Positions 32,960-42,157 of a DNA stretch of 64,000 nt are shown here, one piece after another. The translations under genes and the position numbers were made by a program. Position 1 is the stretch's first letter. Each line of letters starts with the position of its first letter. The stretch is from Candidatus Methanarcanum hacksteinii (lineage in GTDB: Archaea > Thermoplasmatota > Thermoplasmata > Methanomassiliicoccales > Methanomethylophilaceae), in assembly GCA_006954405.1 (NCBI GenBank), contig LVVQ01000001.1, positions 744,001 to 808,000 of the forward strand. The letters run 5' to 3'. Below the pieces are notes generated by a model. It did no database searches. It had not been told where the DNA came from and worked only from the letters and a program-made list of their open reading frames with translations.

Positions 32960-34539
32960 TGGACTCCACCATATTCTTGGTGATGGCAGCATTGTTCATC
33001 ATCGTGACTTTGGGATTAGGCCTTCTCGCATATAAGCGTGTCAGAAGTTCCGAAGAATTCCTTCTTGGCGATAGGAACACACATCCAGTCATATTGGCAT
33101 TGTCGTACGGCGCAACATTTCTGAGCGCATCCGCGATCGTAGGTTTCGGCGGACAGTCGGCCAAATATGGATTATCCATGATATGGTTGGTGTTCCTGAA
33201 CCTGTTCCTAGGTCTTGCAGTGGCATTCATCGTCTTCGGTAAACCTACAAGAAAATTGGGTGCGAAATTAGGTGCATTCACATTCGCGGATTTTCTTGGT
33301 AAGAGATTCGAATCGCCATCAATAAGGACGTTCACGGCAGTGATCGTGCTAGTCGGTATGCCAATCTACTGTGCAGCTGTACTTCTTGGAGGTGTGAACT
33401 TCCTCAACGTGATGTTGGATATCGATAGGAATACCGTATTGTTGATATTCGCACTCATCACAGGTATCTACGTCGTATACGGCGGATTGATCGCTGTGAT
33501 GTACAACGATGCACTACAGGCAGGTATAATGTTCGTCGGCATGATCGTCATCTTCGTATTCTCTATTATAACGTTCGGAGGAATAGATGGCGACATCAAT
33601 TCCACATGGAACATGGCGATCGCCTCATCGACCAAACTGCAGGAACTTGCCAGCCAGGGTATGGTGGATTGGGGCTCCATGCCAGAATTCGGTTCACAGG
33701 TTTGGCTCACGGTCGTCACGACATTCCTCATGGGTGTCGGTATCGGAGCCCTTGCCCAGCCACAATTGGTCATAAGATTCATGACAGCGAAGGATGACAA
33801 GGCGATGTCAAGGTCACTGATTATCGGCAGCATATTCATGCTCGTCATCGTCGGAAGTGCATACACCATCGGTGCATTCTCTAACATGTTCTTCTTCGAT
33901 AGATACGGTGAAGCTGCTATCGATCATGTTGCGAACGTCGATATGATCATGCCCACATTCATCGTCGATCTCTTCAGTGAGGTTACATTCGGAGATGTAT
34001 TCGTTTCCCTGTTCGTATTGGCGTTGTTATGTGCATCTATCAGTACGATGAGTGCATTGCTGCACGTGATGGGTTCATCGGGAGGATACGATCTCGCAAC
34101 GGTGATCGCAAGGAAGAGAGGCAAACTCGAACAGAACAAGGATTACAGATCACTTAGGCTGAACAGGATGGTCACAGCAGTCATGTTGGTAGTAGTCGTC
34201 GTACTTGCATACCTGATGCCTTCCAACATCATTGCGAAAGCGACATCCATATTCATGGGATTGATGGCCGCTACGTTGCTTCCGTCATATGTCTACGCTC
34301 TCTACGCCAAGGGTGAACCTAACAAGAACGCTGCGATATTCAGTATCGCTATCGGAGCGATCGTATGGGCGATATGGGGATTCTTCGTATCAGTATCGAT
34401 CGCTGCGGTGATCGGTACGCCGATGGTATCCATGGGATTATGGAACTACGTGGACCCCTTGGTCATCGCTCTTCCGTTATCCGCAATAGCGTTATTGGTC
34501 GGGAACAAGCTGTTCCCAGACAATGCTTCGAAGGCATGA
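32956..34539 (+). CDS. Sodium:solute symporter (SSS family)
   Basis: This is a 527-residue transporter with about 13 membrane helices. Family marks are RVRSSEEFLLGDR after helix 1, the LSYGATFLSASAIVGFGG segment (about 49-66), KLGAFTFADFLGKRF (helix 3 region), and YVVYGGLIAVMYNDALQAGIM in two parts, which include sodium-site Ser/Thr residues. It is closest in form to pantothenate/proline/acetate-like SSS members, but the substrate cannot be assigned. Translation is coupled to the 36-residue partner. Confidence 0.9.
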   Translation: MMDSTIFLVMAALFIIVTLGLGLLAYKRVRSSEEFLLGDRNTHPVILALSYGATFLSASAIVGFGGQSAKYGLSMIWLVFLNLFLGLAVAFIVFGKPTRKLGAKLGAFTFADFLGKRFESPSIRTFTAVIVLVGMPIYCAAVLLGGVNFLNVMLDIDRNTVLLIFALITGIYVVYGGLIAVMYNDALQAGIMFVGMIVIFVFSIITFGGIDGDINSTWNMAIASSTKLQELASQGMVDWGSMPEFGSQVWLTVVTTFLMGVGIGALAQPQLVIRFMTAKDDKAMSRSLIIGSIFMLVIVGSAYTIGAFSNMFFFDRYGEAAIDHVANVDMIMPTFIVDLFSEVTFGDVFVSLFVLALLCASISTMSALLHVMGSSGGYDLATVIARKRGKLEQNKDYRSLRLNRMVTAVMLVVVVVLAYLMPSNIIAKATSIFMGLMAATLLPSYVYALYAKGEPNKNAAIFSIAIGAIVWAIWGFFVSVSIAAVIGTPMVSMGLWNYVDPLVIALPLSAIALLVGNKLFPDNASKA

Positions 34540-34552
34540 TCATCAAGATCGT

Positions 34553-34578
34553 ACTCCGGCCCTCTAGGGGGTCGGAGT
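34553..34578 (+). terminator. Hairpin after the symporter gene
   Basis: ACTCCGGCCC pairs with GGGTCGGAGT (one G-U pair) around a six-base loop; CTTTATTCTTC follows about 7 nt later. Confidence 0.5.
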
Positions 34579-34671
34579 GCGTATCGCTTTATTCTTCAAA
34601 TTCGATTTTTCCTGTGACTTGCATACAGTTCACTGGGTAATTTGATAAACGGGTATCATATTCGGTTTTTC

Positions 34672-36411
34672 ATGGAAGAGCTCGAATTCCTCGTGAATAT
34701 GACCATAATGCTCGTTAGCGCGGGTATTTGTTCGGTCATCTTCAACAAGTTGAAGATGCCGCCGATCATCGGTTATCTTCTCGCAGGTATACTGATCGTG
34801 AATGTGCTTGAAGGTCCATTCAAAATAACGCTGAATGGAGAGATCATCGATAATCTGTCGCATCTCGGTTTAGTGATGTTGATGTTCGGTATCGGAATGG
34901 AACTGGATATCGACAAACTGAAGAATGATGGTAAATTTGCGATGATAGTAGCCATAATACAATTGCCTCTAATGATGATGATCGGTTATGTTTCGGGTTC
35001 GTTCCTCGGTCTCACGCCATCTGCATCCATAGCTCTTGGTGCGATAATCTCGGGTTCTTCTACAGCTGTCGTCGCAGAAGTCTTGAAGATGCAGAAACGC
35101 ATATCCAAAGAGACTGCCGAGACACTCATCCTTGTCACGATCATGGAGGATATAGGTCAGGTCATCATCCTGTCGATGGTAACGCCTATCTTCGCTGGCG
35201 GTACGATGGGCATGTCCGAGATGACCACGCTCATTCTGAAAATCATAGTGTTCATGATCGTCATCATCGCGATCGGCGTCAAATTCATGCCTCGTATCCT
35301 CGATTGGATCGGTGACAATACATCACAGGAAGTCCTCCTCATCGTATCCGTCGGACTCTGTTTCGGTTTAGCATACCTTTCGCACATGGTCGGACTCTCC
35401 ATGGCGGTCGGAGCATTCCTTATGGGCGTTACTTTGTCGAGATCTAAATTCAAGATGAATCTGTTCGATAAGGTCGAACCGATGAAGGAGCTTTTCATGT
35501 CGATATTCTTCATATCGATAGGAATGAAGGTCGTGTTCGGCGAATTCATAGATAACTTCGGATTGGCCGTTGCGATCGTGGTCATATTCATGCTCGGTAA
35601 GTTCGTTACCGTCTTCATCGGTTACTTCGTCGGCAACAAGAACTACGTCGATTGTTTCTCCTGTTCCATATCTTTGATGGCAATGGGAGAGTTCGCATTC
35701 ATCATCGCAGGAGAGGCATTGAAGACGAACGTCATAACTTCAGGATTCTACTCTGCCGTGATCGGTGCATCGCTTCTTTCGATGATCATATTGCCGTTGA
35801 TCTCCAGATACACATTCAGAGTGGTGGATGCCGTCGAGGAGAAGAAACCGAAACTTCTCTGCTCCGTTGGTAATTGGGCGTTCAATACGCGTGATAGAGT
35901 TTACGGATTGTTGCAGAGTGCAGGTATAGGCAATAGGATCAGGAATAACATCTATACGGTGTATGGTTCCATCGTATCGATCATCTTCATCGAGATAATA
36001 TTCACATCGTTCATGGATTTCCTCTTGGAACAGATCGTCTCATTCTTCGGATGCGACAGAAGCATAGGATTCATGTTGCTAATGCTCATGAATCTCTTGG
36101 CATTATTCTCACCGACATTGTTCCTCGTAAGGAGTGTGAAAGGTATCAACAAGGCACTTATCGAGGCCAGTGAGAAGAATGGTACAGAGATGGATAGGAT
36201 ATACTATGGTATCCTTCAATTCGGTACAATCACATTCGTATTCGTCATAGATCTTCTGATCATGATCGTGTCCCCAGGACCGTTCGGATACGTCTATCTG
36301 ATCAGTATCGCACCAGTGATAATCGCTTTGCTCTTGGTGTATTTCCTTTACGCGAGATACAAGTACAAGAAAGGAGAGGACATATTGGATGAGGAGAATC
36401 GTAGAAAATGA
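34672..36411 (+). CDS. CPA2-family cation:proton antiporter (Kef/GerN-like)
   Basis: This is a roughly 579-residue membrane protein. The first 390 residues form the Na+/H+ exchanger core: FNKLKMPPIIGYLLAGILI (about 23-41), LVMLMFGIGMELDIDKL, ALGAIISGSSTAVVAEVLK (about 123-141), VGAFLMGVTLSRSKF and FFISIGMKV, with the conserved membrane Asp replaced by patterns typical of the KefB-like group. The C-terminal 180 residues have three more helices and no RCK/TrkA-N domain. Start chosen at the ATG ten codons into the open frame. Role: cation or pH homeostasis. Confidence 0.85.
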   Translation: MEELEFLVNMTIMLVSAGICSVIFNKLKMPPIIGYLLAGILIVNVLEGPFKITLNGEIIDNLSHLGLVMLMFGIGMELDIDKLKNDGKFAMIVAIIQLPLMMMIGYVSGSFLGLTPSASIALGAIISGSSTAVVAEVLKMQKRISKETAETLILVTIMEDIGQVIILSMVTPIFAGGTMGMSEMTTLILKIIVFMIVIIAIGVKFMPRILDWIGDNTSQEVLLIVSVGLCFGLAYLSHMVGLSMAVGAFLMGVTLSRSKFKMNLFDKVEPMKELFMSIFFISIGMKVVFGEFIDNFGLAVAIVVIFMLGKFVTVFIGYFVGNKNYVDCFSCSISLMAMGEFAFIIAGEALKTNVITSGFYSAVIGASLLSMIILPLISRYTFRVVDAVEEKKPKLLCSVGNWAFNTRDRVYGLLQSAGIGNRIRNNIYTVYGSIVSIIFIEIIFTSFMDFLLEQIVSFFGCDRSIGFMLLMLMNLLALFSPTLFLVRSVKGINKALIEASEKNGTEMDRIYYGILQFGTITFVFVIDLLIMIVSPGPFGYVYLISIAPVIIALLLVYFLYARYKYKKGEDILDEENRRK

Positions 36412-36432
36412 ACAGAGTCCTTGGGCTCTGTT
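36411..36432 (+). terminator. Hairpin after the antiporter gene
   Basis: AACAGAGTCC and GGCTCTGTT pair (one bulged T) around TTG, starting at the last base of the stop codon. Confidence 0.5.
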
Positions 36433-36453
36433 ATCCGAACCGATGTGATCAGG

Positions 36454-37194
36454 ATGCCTTTGTTCAAGAAGATGACCGACCGTGAGAAAGGCCTAAGAGA
36501 GAAGGCTGAATCCGGTGATGCTGATGCGATGATCCAACTGTTCTTGGATTACGCGCATGGTACGAACGATATCAAAGCCAATGAACAGATCGCCGTAAGA
36601 TGGTTGAACATGGCTTTGGAGGCAGGTGATGCCAGGGCTATGGGCTACAAAGGCATACTCTTGCATAAGCAGAAGAAATATCAGAAGGCTGTAGAACTAT
36701 TGAACGATGCCTATGAAGCAGGGTTCAAGGATGTGGCATTCACACTTTACATGTATTATTCTGAGAAGCCGATGTTGGATGAGACCAAGGCTACGCATTG
36801 GATCGAGATCTCCGCTAACGATACGCAAACAGCAAGCAGTCAGATCAAGGCCGGGAACAGATATCTCCTTGGGAAAGGCGTAGACAAGGATCTTTCCAAA
36901 GGGAAACAATGGATCGACAAGGCATTCATCAACGCAAAAGCGGATAAGAACGACAAGGCTGAATGCTACGGCTCATATGGTTACATCCATCAAGAGAATG
37001 GGGAATCACAGAAAGCGAAGGAATGTTATCTCGAAGCTATCAAGATGGGCCGTTTCGAATACTCATTCCTATTGGCCGGTATATTCGAGAAGGAAGGCAA
37101 TTTGGAGAAGGCACTGGAGTACTATCAATACGGTGCAGACCACGATGTGCCTGCCTGTAAACCTGAATTGAAAAGGTTGAAGAAGATGGGGTGA
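36454..37194 (+). CDS. Sel1/TPR-repeat protein
   Basis: This is a 246-residue soluble protein made of helical repeats: AVRWLNMALEAGDARAMGYK, KAVELLNDAYEAGFKDVAF, GNRYLLGKGVDKDLSKGKQW and KALEYYQYGADHDVPACK are Sel1-like or TPR-like units. It has no enzymatic motif; a protein-interaction role is inferred. An in-frame TTG eleven codons upstream lies in the terminator hairpin of the previous gene, so the ATG is used. Confidence 0.8.
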   Translation: MPLFKKMTDREKGLREKAESGDADAMIQLFLDYAHGTNDIKANEQIAVRWLNMALEAGDARAMGYKGILLHKQKKYQKAVELLNDAYEAGFKDVAFTLYMYYSEKPMLDETKATHWIEISANDTQTASSQIKAGNRYLLGKGVDKDLSKGKQWIDKAFINAKADKNDKAECYGSYGYIHQENGESQKAKECYLEAIKMGRFEYSFLLAGIFEKEGNLEKALEYYQYGADHDVPACKPELKRLKKMG

Positions 37195-37213
37195 TGCCCT
37201 AAGAGGGCATCAC
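37191..37213. terminator. Bidirectional hairpin between convergent genes
   Basis: GTGATGCCCT and AGGGCATCAC form a perfect 10-bp stem with an AAG loop; it overlaps the stop codons of both the Sel1 gene and the opposite-strand ligase gene. Confidence 0.6.
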
Positions 37214-38511
37214 TCATATGATCTGTTATCGATGACGTGTTTCGATTTTCCTTCGAATCTTTGGAGTGTCTTCGGCAATGCGAGTCTTACCTCAGCTTTT
37301 ATGTTCAACACTTCCTTGAGTCTGCTGTCGAGTTTCTTCGCCATCTTCGCCAGTTCAGTGGTGTCATCTGTGAGCGAGTTCTCATTCAATTCCACCTCCA
37401 CCAGCATATGATCGGAGTAGTTCTTGTTATCCAACGTTATCATGTAGAATGGGCTGAGGAAAGGCATCTCTCCGATAACAGCCTCTATCTGCGATGGGAA
37501 CACGTTGATTCCCTTGACAACGAGCATATCGTCGGATCTTCCGGTGATCCTGTCGAGTCTGGGGTGTGTCCTTCCGCATTTGCACCTTTCCCATGTTATG
37601 CTGGTGATGTCCCCGATCCTATATCTTATGAGGGGGAATGCTTCCTTCTTCAGCATGGTGACGACCACATTTCCCTTCTGTCCATCAGGGACAGGGTTGT
37701 CATTGTCATCGAGTATCTCGATCAAAGCAAGATCCGCCCATACATGGACTCCACATTGTTCCTTGCATTCAAGGAACATTGGACCATAGAATTCGGATGC
37801 ACCGTAACAGTTGTGGACACGGATGCCTGTCCTGTCCTGAAGTTTCTTCCTCATGGATTCGGACCATGGTTCTCCGCCTGCGATCGCCAATCTGAGTTTG
37901 GTGTCCTTCCTGATATCGATACCTCTCTCATCGCATGTGTCTGCGATGTGGAAGAGGTATGATGGTGTTCCTGCGATCGCCGTCACAGGGAGATCGCACA
38001 TCAGATCTATCTGACGGTTGGTGTTACCTGTACTTATCGGAAGCACGGTCGCCCCGAGTCTTGTCGCAGCATCATGGACTCCGATGCCTCCCGTGAACAA
38101 TCCATATCCATGGGCGTTCTGGAGCATATCCGATTTTGACATACCGAATGAGACCATCCCCCTATCGAGGGATTCAGCCCAATTATCGAGATCGTTCCTT
38201 GTGTATCCAACGACCGTAGGTTTACCTGTCGTTCCGGATGAAACATGTATCCTCACTAGGTCATCATATGGTCTTACGAAGAGTTTGTCAGGGTAATTGT
38301 CCCTGAGATCCGTCTTCTTCATGAATGGGAGCTTTCTGATGTCATCAAGTGTTTTTATGTCCTCAGGTTTAACGCCTGCAGCATCCATCCTCTCGCGATA
38401 GAACTTCGAATCCCTGTATGTGTTCTTCACAAGTTCTTTAAGGAGTTCAAGTTGCATTGCTTTGAGGTCCTCTTTGGGCATCGTCTCGATCTTCTCATTC
38501 CAGTATGTCAT
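37210..38511 (-). CDS. paaK: Phenylacetate-CoA ligase family protein 1
   Basis: This 433-residue acyl-adenylate-forming enzyme activates phenylacetate or a related acid with ATP and CoA. The P-loop is VHVSSGTTGKPTVVGYT-like (HVSSGTTGKPTVVGYT, about 89-104). NCYGASEFYGPMF (about 235) is the A5 region, IRYRIGDIT the A7 region and RSDDMLVVKGINVFPSQIE (about 329-347) the hinge. CKCGRTHPR carries a Cys pair typical of archaeal PaaK. It is the last gene of the minus-strand operon that begins with a paralogue at 42.0 kb. Confidence 0.92.
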   Translation of the reverse strand: MTYWNEKIETMPKEDLKAMQLELLKELVKNTYRDSKFYRERMDAAGVKPEDIKTLDDIRKLPFMKKTDLRDNYPDKLFVRPYDDLVRIHVSSGTTGKPTVVGYTRNDLDNWAESLDRGMVSFGMSKSDMLQNAHGYGLFTGGIGVHDAATRLGATVLPISTGNTNRQIDLMCDLPVTAIAGTPSYLFHIADTCDERGIDIRKDTKLRLAIAGGEPWSESMRKKLQDRTGIRVHNCYGASEFYGPMFLECKEQCGVHVWADLALIEILDDNDNPVPDGQKGNVVVTMLKKEAFPLIRYRIGDITSITWERCKCGRTHPRLDRITGRSDDMLVVKGINVFPSQIEAVIGEMPFLSPFYMITLDNKNYSDHMLVEVELNENSLTDDTTELAKMAKKLDSRLKEVLNIKAEVRLALPKTLQRFEGKSKHVIDNRSYE

Positions 38512-38595
38512 TGGATCACTCTACCGTGCTAAGATATAACACGGATATTTGGTATAATGTGGACTCCGATATATAGTAATCGATTGTAGAGGGGC

Positions 38596-39279
38596 TTACT
38601 CGCCTTTAGGAACTATCTTGATCTCTATCGGTTCGTAGCCGATCCACCCCATGAATCCTGTCCTGTGCATGATCCTGATGAACAGATTGATCATCGGACC
38701 GACAGCGATGATAAACAGTATCGTCCCTTCTTTTATCCCGGATATCTCCGGGAGGAATGACGCGGATATGAGTATGGATGTCATGATGCATGCAACATCG
38801 AATCCGATCTTGGTGTGTCCGAAGTTCCAATCCTTCACACAGGCGAGGAATCTTACGAAGAAGTCACCTGGTAGCATGGAGACCGAGGATGCGATGCTCA
38901 GCGCTATGCCTAATGCCAATAATATGACAGATATGATCTCGATGACCCATTTGGCGAGATAATCTGTCGGACATATGCTTTCGAATACTATCAGGAATAC
39001 GTCGCACATGTAGCTGAAGACCATCACGAAGATGACGCTCAATGCGTAGAACGGTTTGTAGTTGTGTCTCATCACAGCTATTCCGCCGAGGAATAAGAGG
39101 AAATTGAAGGTGAATGTCCACATCCCGAAACTCATCGTCCCTGGTATCAGACTCAATGTGTATGGTACGGATGAGATTGGGGATACGCCGAGCGACGCTT
39201 TTGTAGAAAGGGAGGCCGACATCGACATCAGTATCATCGATGCTAGGAAAATGACAGTTTTTCTGAATCTGTTCTTCAT
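38596..39279 (-). CDS. YczE/YitT-like membrane protein
   Basis: This is a roughly 227-residue protein with five to six membrane helices. LASMILMSMSASLSTKASLG followed by VSPISSVPYTLSLIPGTMSFG is the usual head of the YczE/YyaS/YitT (DUF6198-like) family, and SIASSVSMLPGDFFVRFLA corresponds to its repeated half. Function is unknown. The first possible start is a GTG ten codons upstream; the ATG is preferred. It sits between the SelB-like gene and paaK on the same strand. Confidence 0.75.
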   Translation of the reverse strand: MKNRFRKTVIFLASMILMSMSASLSTKASLGVSPISSVPYTLSLIPGTMSFGMWTFTFNFLLFLGGIAVMRHNYKPFYALSVIFVMVFSYMCDVFLIVFESICPTDYLAKWVIEIISVILLALGIALSIASSVSMLPGDFFVRFLACVKDWNFGHTKIGFDVACIMTSILISASFLPEISGIKEGTILFIIAVGPMINLFIRIMHRTGFMGWIGYEPIEIKIVPKGE

Positions 39280-39316
39280 GTTGAGAAGGTTTGTGGGGAT
39301 CCACCCCACAAGATGT

Positions 39317-40279
39317 TCATTCGAGGATGAATGAACCTACCACTCTGAGCTTTCCGCCTTCGAGATACATCATCATGGCTTTGTCGCCAGGCTTGTGTAT
39401 GATATCCGAGTCGAATTCCATCTCAAGCATAGGTGATCTGAAATCACCGTCGTCCTTGGATGACGTCACACGGCAGGGCACCATCTGCATCCAATGTCCT
39501 ATGTGGATGACCATTCCGTCTTTGATCGGATTCGGCCAGAATTTGACCAATGTGGCCTTAGCTGTGACCTTACGCGTCATTTTGATGGACGGGTCAGTGG
39601 TTGCGACATATCCTCTGTCCAATTCGTCGGATTCAATACCTCTCAATGCAAGTCCTACGTGGTCGCCTTTGATACCATCTGCCGCATCGATGTCATGCTT
39701 CTGTATGGATTTCAGGATGACCTCTTTCTTGATCGGATAGATCTGCATCTTGTCGTGAACCTTGAAGTATCCGTCTATGACGGAACCGAGAACGACGGTA
39801 CCGACACCTTTGACATTGAAGTGACTATCTATCGGACATGAGCCACATGTTCCATTGCCTGCTTCCTTCTTGGTGTTGCAGGCAAGGTCTATGAGCATCT
39901 CCCTCGTCTTAATCGGATCGTCCTCGAGTGGTTCGTAGTTCTCAAGGGATGTCCCTGCGAGAAGCGGTTTCAATTGTTCGGGTTGGATATAGTTCCTGAG
40001 GACCATCCATCCTTTATCGATTCCAAGCGAATCGATCATCACAATCGTTTCTCCAAGGAAACTGTCTATCTTCTCGACGACCAATATGGCGTACTCTGCC
40101 ATGGATACCGAGTAGAACAACGATGAGAGTTTCTCAGGGTATTTCGTAGGTTCGATGAGAGTGACGGAATCATTCCCTTTCTTCAATTCGAAGAAGGTCA
40201 TATCTGTAACGGTACCCTTCTTCCCTACCTCGGATGCGAAGTTATTGCTTCCTGCGACAACGACATTGAGATTGCCCAT
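39317..40279 (-). CDS. SelB/EF-Tu-like protein with degenerate GTPase domain (aSelBL-like)
   Basis: This is a 320-residue relative of SelB/EF-Tu. The place of the P-loop (GHVDHGKT in true factors) reads VAGSNNFASEVGKKGTVTD, without a usable GxxxxGK[ST] motif. The DxPGH and NKxD positions are also not recognisable. Domains II and III are kept: VKGVGTVVLGSVIDG (about 153-167), GDHVGLALRGIESDELDRGY (about 205-224, the canonical domain II pattern). A CGSCPID motif precedes domain II. Archaeal SelB-like proteins with lost GTP motifs have been described as a separate family; their function is not established. It lies in the ligase operon after the ACT gene. Confidence 0.75.
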   Translation of the reverse strand: MGNLNVVVAGSNNFASEVGKKGTVTDMTFFELKKGNDSVTLIEPTKYPEKLSSLFYSVSMAEYAILVVEKIDSFLGETIVMIDSLGIDKGWMVLRNYIQPEQLKPLLAGTSLENYEPLEDDPIKTREMLIDLACNTKKEAGNGTCGSCPIDSHFNVKGVGTVVLGSVIDGYFKVHDKMQIYPIKKEVILKSIQKHDIDAADGIKGDHVGLALRGIESDELDRGYVATTDPSIKMTRKVTAKATLVKFWPNPIKDGMVIHIGHWMQMVPCRVTSSKDDGDFRSPMLEMEFDSDIIHKPGDKAMMMYLEGGKLRVVGSFILE

Positions 40280-40283
40280 GCAC

Positions 40284-40706
40284 TCACAGGTCCTTTTCCG
40301 TTATGACTTTCATCTTGGCATCTTTGAATGCCTTGATCGCGGATTCGGGATCGTCGACCCTGAGGAATATGATGGGTTCGTCAGAGCCTTCATGTGCATA
40401 TCCGTATTCGATGTTGATATCTGATTCTCCCAACACATTCGCTGCGGAGAAGAGTCCGCCAGGCACATCCGCTACGGAGACTGCGACGAGTTCCGTCTTC
40501 TTTATGATCAGATTCTTCGACATCAACCTGTCATATGCTTCATCAGGGTTATCCACGATAGCCCTGAATACGCCGAATCCTGATGACTCGGATATGTTGA
40601 ACGCTTTCAGATTGACATTGCATTCCTTCAACACCTTTGCCATATTAGCAAGGCTTCCAGGTTCGTTGTTCACGAATATTGAGAGTTGAGTTATCATATC
40701 ATTCAT
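40284..40706 (-). CDS. Tandem ACT-domain protein
   Basis: This is a 140-residue protein of two ACT domains: ITQLSIFVNNEPGSLANMAK VLKE region (about 5-25) and VAVSVADVPGGLFSAANVLG (about 74-93). Each shows the Pro-Gly-(S/G)-L turn that binds amino-acid ligands. In archaea such genes commonly follow paaK genes, so it probably senses an aromatic or branched amino acid for the ligase operon (inference). Its ATG directly follows the ligase stop codon. Confidence 0.88.
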   Translation of the reverse strand: MNDMITQLSIFVNNEPGSLANMAKVLKECNVNLKAFNISESSGFGVFRAIVDNPDEAYDRLMSKNLIIKKTELVAVSVADVPGGLFSAANVLGESDINIEYGYAHEGSDEPIIFLRVDDPESAIKAFKDAKMKVITEKDL

Positions 40707-42005
40707 TCATAACACCCTGTTGTCGATCACTCTTTTTGCCTTACCTTCGAATCTTGGAAGGGTTTCAGGTTCTTTAAGATCTACCTTAACAGCGATGTTC
40801 AGGTATTTCTTCATCTCGGCCTCTATCTTCGATTTGAGCATCATCATATCGGTCATCTTATCGCTGAATGCCTCGTTCTTGAGTTCAACCTGAACGATCA
40901 TCTCATCCAGGGATCCCTTCCTGTTGACGATTATCATGTATTGATTCCCGACCTCAGGGATCTGCATGAGTGTGTGCTCCACCTGTGATGGGAATACGTT
41001 GATGCCTCTTATGATGAGCATATCGTCGGATCTTCCCTTGATCCTCTCTATCCTCGGGGATGTCCTTCCGCAAGGACATTCATCATTGAGTAAGCATGTG
41101 AGGTCCTTGATCCTGTATCTGATGAGTGGGAATGCTTCTTTTTTAAGCATCGTGACGACCATCTCGCCCTTCTGTCCGGGTTCGAGCACCTCTCCGGTCT
41201 CGGGATCGATTATCTCCACATAGACCATATCCGATTGCATGTGGATCCCTTTACGTTCCTCGCATTCGGTGAACATAGGCCCCGCCATCTCCGATGTTCC
41301 GTAGATGTCATATGCTTTGACACCCATAGATGACTCGATGTGTGCTCTCATGCTCTCCGTCCAAGGTTCTGCACCGACGACGGCTTTTCTGAGTTTCGTA
41401 TCCCTTCTTATGTCGATGCCCATCTTCTCCGCAACTTCTCCGATATGGATGAGGTATGAGGGTGTGCATGCGATGACAGTGACGCCAAGATCGACCATCA
41501 ATTCGATCTGACGTTCTGTGCTTCCTGTTCCTGACGGCAATACGGTGGCACCGACCCTCTCTGCTCCATAGTGGAGTCCGAGACCGCCTGTGAACAATCC
41601 GTATCCGTATGATACCTGCATTGTGTCATCCTTTCCGATACCTACGGATGTAAGGGATCTTGCGAGTGCCTCGCTCCAATAATCAAGGTCACCGTTTGTG
41701 TAACCTACGAGCGTAGGTTTACCGGTGGTGCCTGATGAGACGTGATATCTTATGACGTCCTTCTGTGGGACGGTGAACAATCCTGTGGGGTAGTTGTCCC
41801 TCAGGTCCTGTTTGTACATGAATGGGAGTTTGGAAACGTCGCTCAGACATTGGATATCTTCGGGACGTACATTCGCCTCCTTCATCCTGTTGTGATAGAA
41901 CTGGTTAAATTCGTACAAGTGGGAAACAAGTTTCTTCACACTCTCATACTGCATTTTTTCCATTTCTTTCTTCGGCATACATTCCATTTTCGAGTCCCAA
42001 TACAT
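40707..42005 (-). CDS. paaK: Phenylacetate-CoA ligase family protein 2
   Basis: This is a 432-residue paralogue of the downstream ligase, with HVSSGTTGKPTLVGYT (about 89-104), YDIYGTSEMAGPMFTEC (A5), IRYRIKDLTCLLNDECPCGR and RSDDMLIIRGINVFPSQVE. The two enzymes share motifs throughout but differ in the substrate-pocket region (AEKMGIDIRRDTKL versus CDERGIDIRKDTKL flanks). It is the first gene of the operon; a TATA (CTATAAATAG) and CAGGAGG ribosome binding site are upstream. It probably activates aryl or branched acids linked to IorAB chemistry. Confidence 0.92.
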   Translation of the reverse strand: MYWDSKMECMPKKEMEKMQYESVKKLVSHLYEFNQFYHNRMKEANVRPEDIQCLSDVSKLPFMYKQDLRDNYPTGLFTVPQKDVIRYHVSSGTTGKPTLVGYTNGDLDYWSEALARSLTSVGIGKDDTMQVSYGYGLFTGGLGLHYGAERVGATVLPSGTGSTERQIELMVDLGVTVIACTPSYLIHIGEVAEKMGIDIRRDTKLRKAVVGAEPWTESMRAHIESSMGVKAYDIYGTSEMAGPMFTECEERKGIHMQSDMVYVEIIDPETGEVLEPGQKGEMVVTMLKKEAFPLIRYRIKDLTCLLNDECPCGRTSPRIERIKGRSDDMLIIRGINVFPSQVEHTLMQIPEVGNQYMIIVNRKGSLDEMIVQVELKNEAFSDKMTDMMMLKSKIEAEMKKYLNIAVKVDLKEPETLPRFEGKAKRVIDNRVL

Positions 42006-42048
42006 ATTCAGGCCTCCTGATTGCCCTATTTATAGGTGTATAATAAAG
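42006..42048 (-). promoter_or_regulatory. Promoter of the arylacetate-CoA ligase operon
   Basis: On the minus strand TTTATTATACACC and CTATAAATAGG precede CAGGAGG and the ATG of the first ligase gene. Confidence 0.45.
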
Positions 42049-42157
42049 ATTACGTATGATATATCGGAGGGAGTAGGTCATCCCGATCGAACATGATGTA
42101 AGGAATGGTCGATGGAATGCACATATGATTATATCGTCGTGACATGATTGACAGCCT

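Noticed and set aside
36421..36453. TTG start for the Sel1 protein
   Set aside because: The TTG lies inside the terminator hairpin of the previous gene; an ATG eleven codons later fits better.
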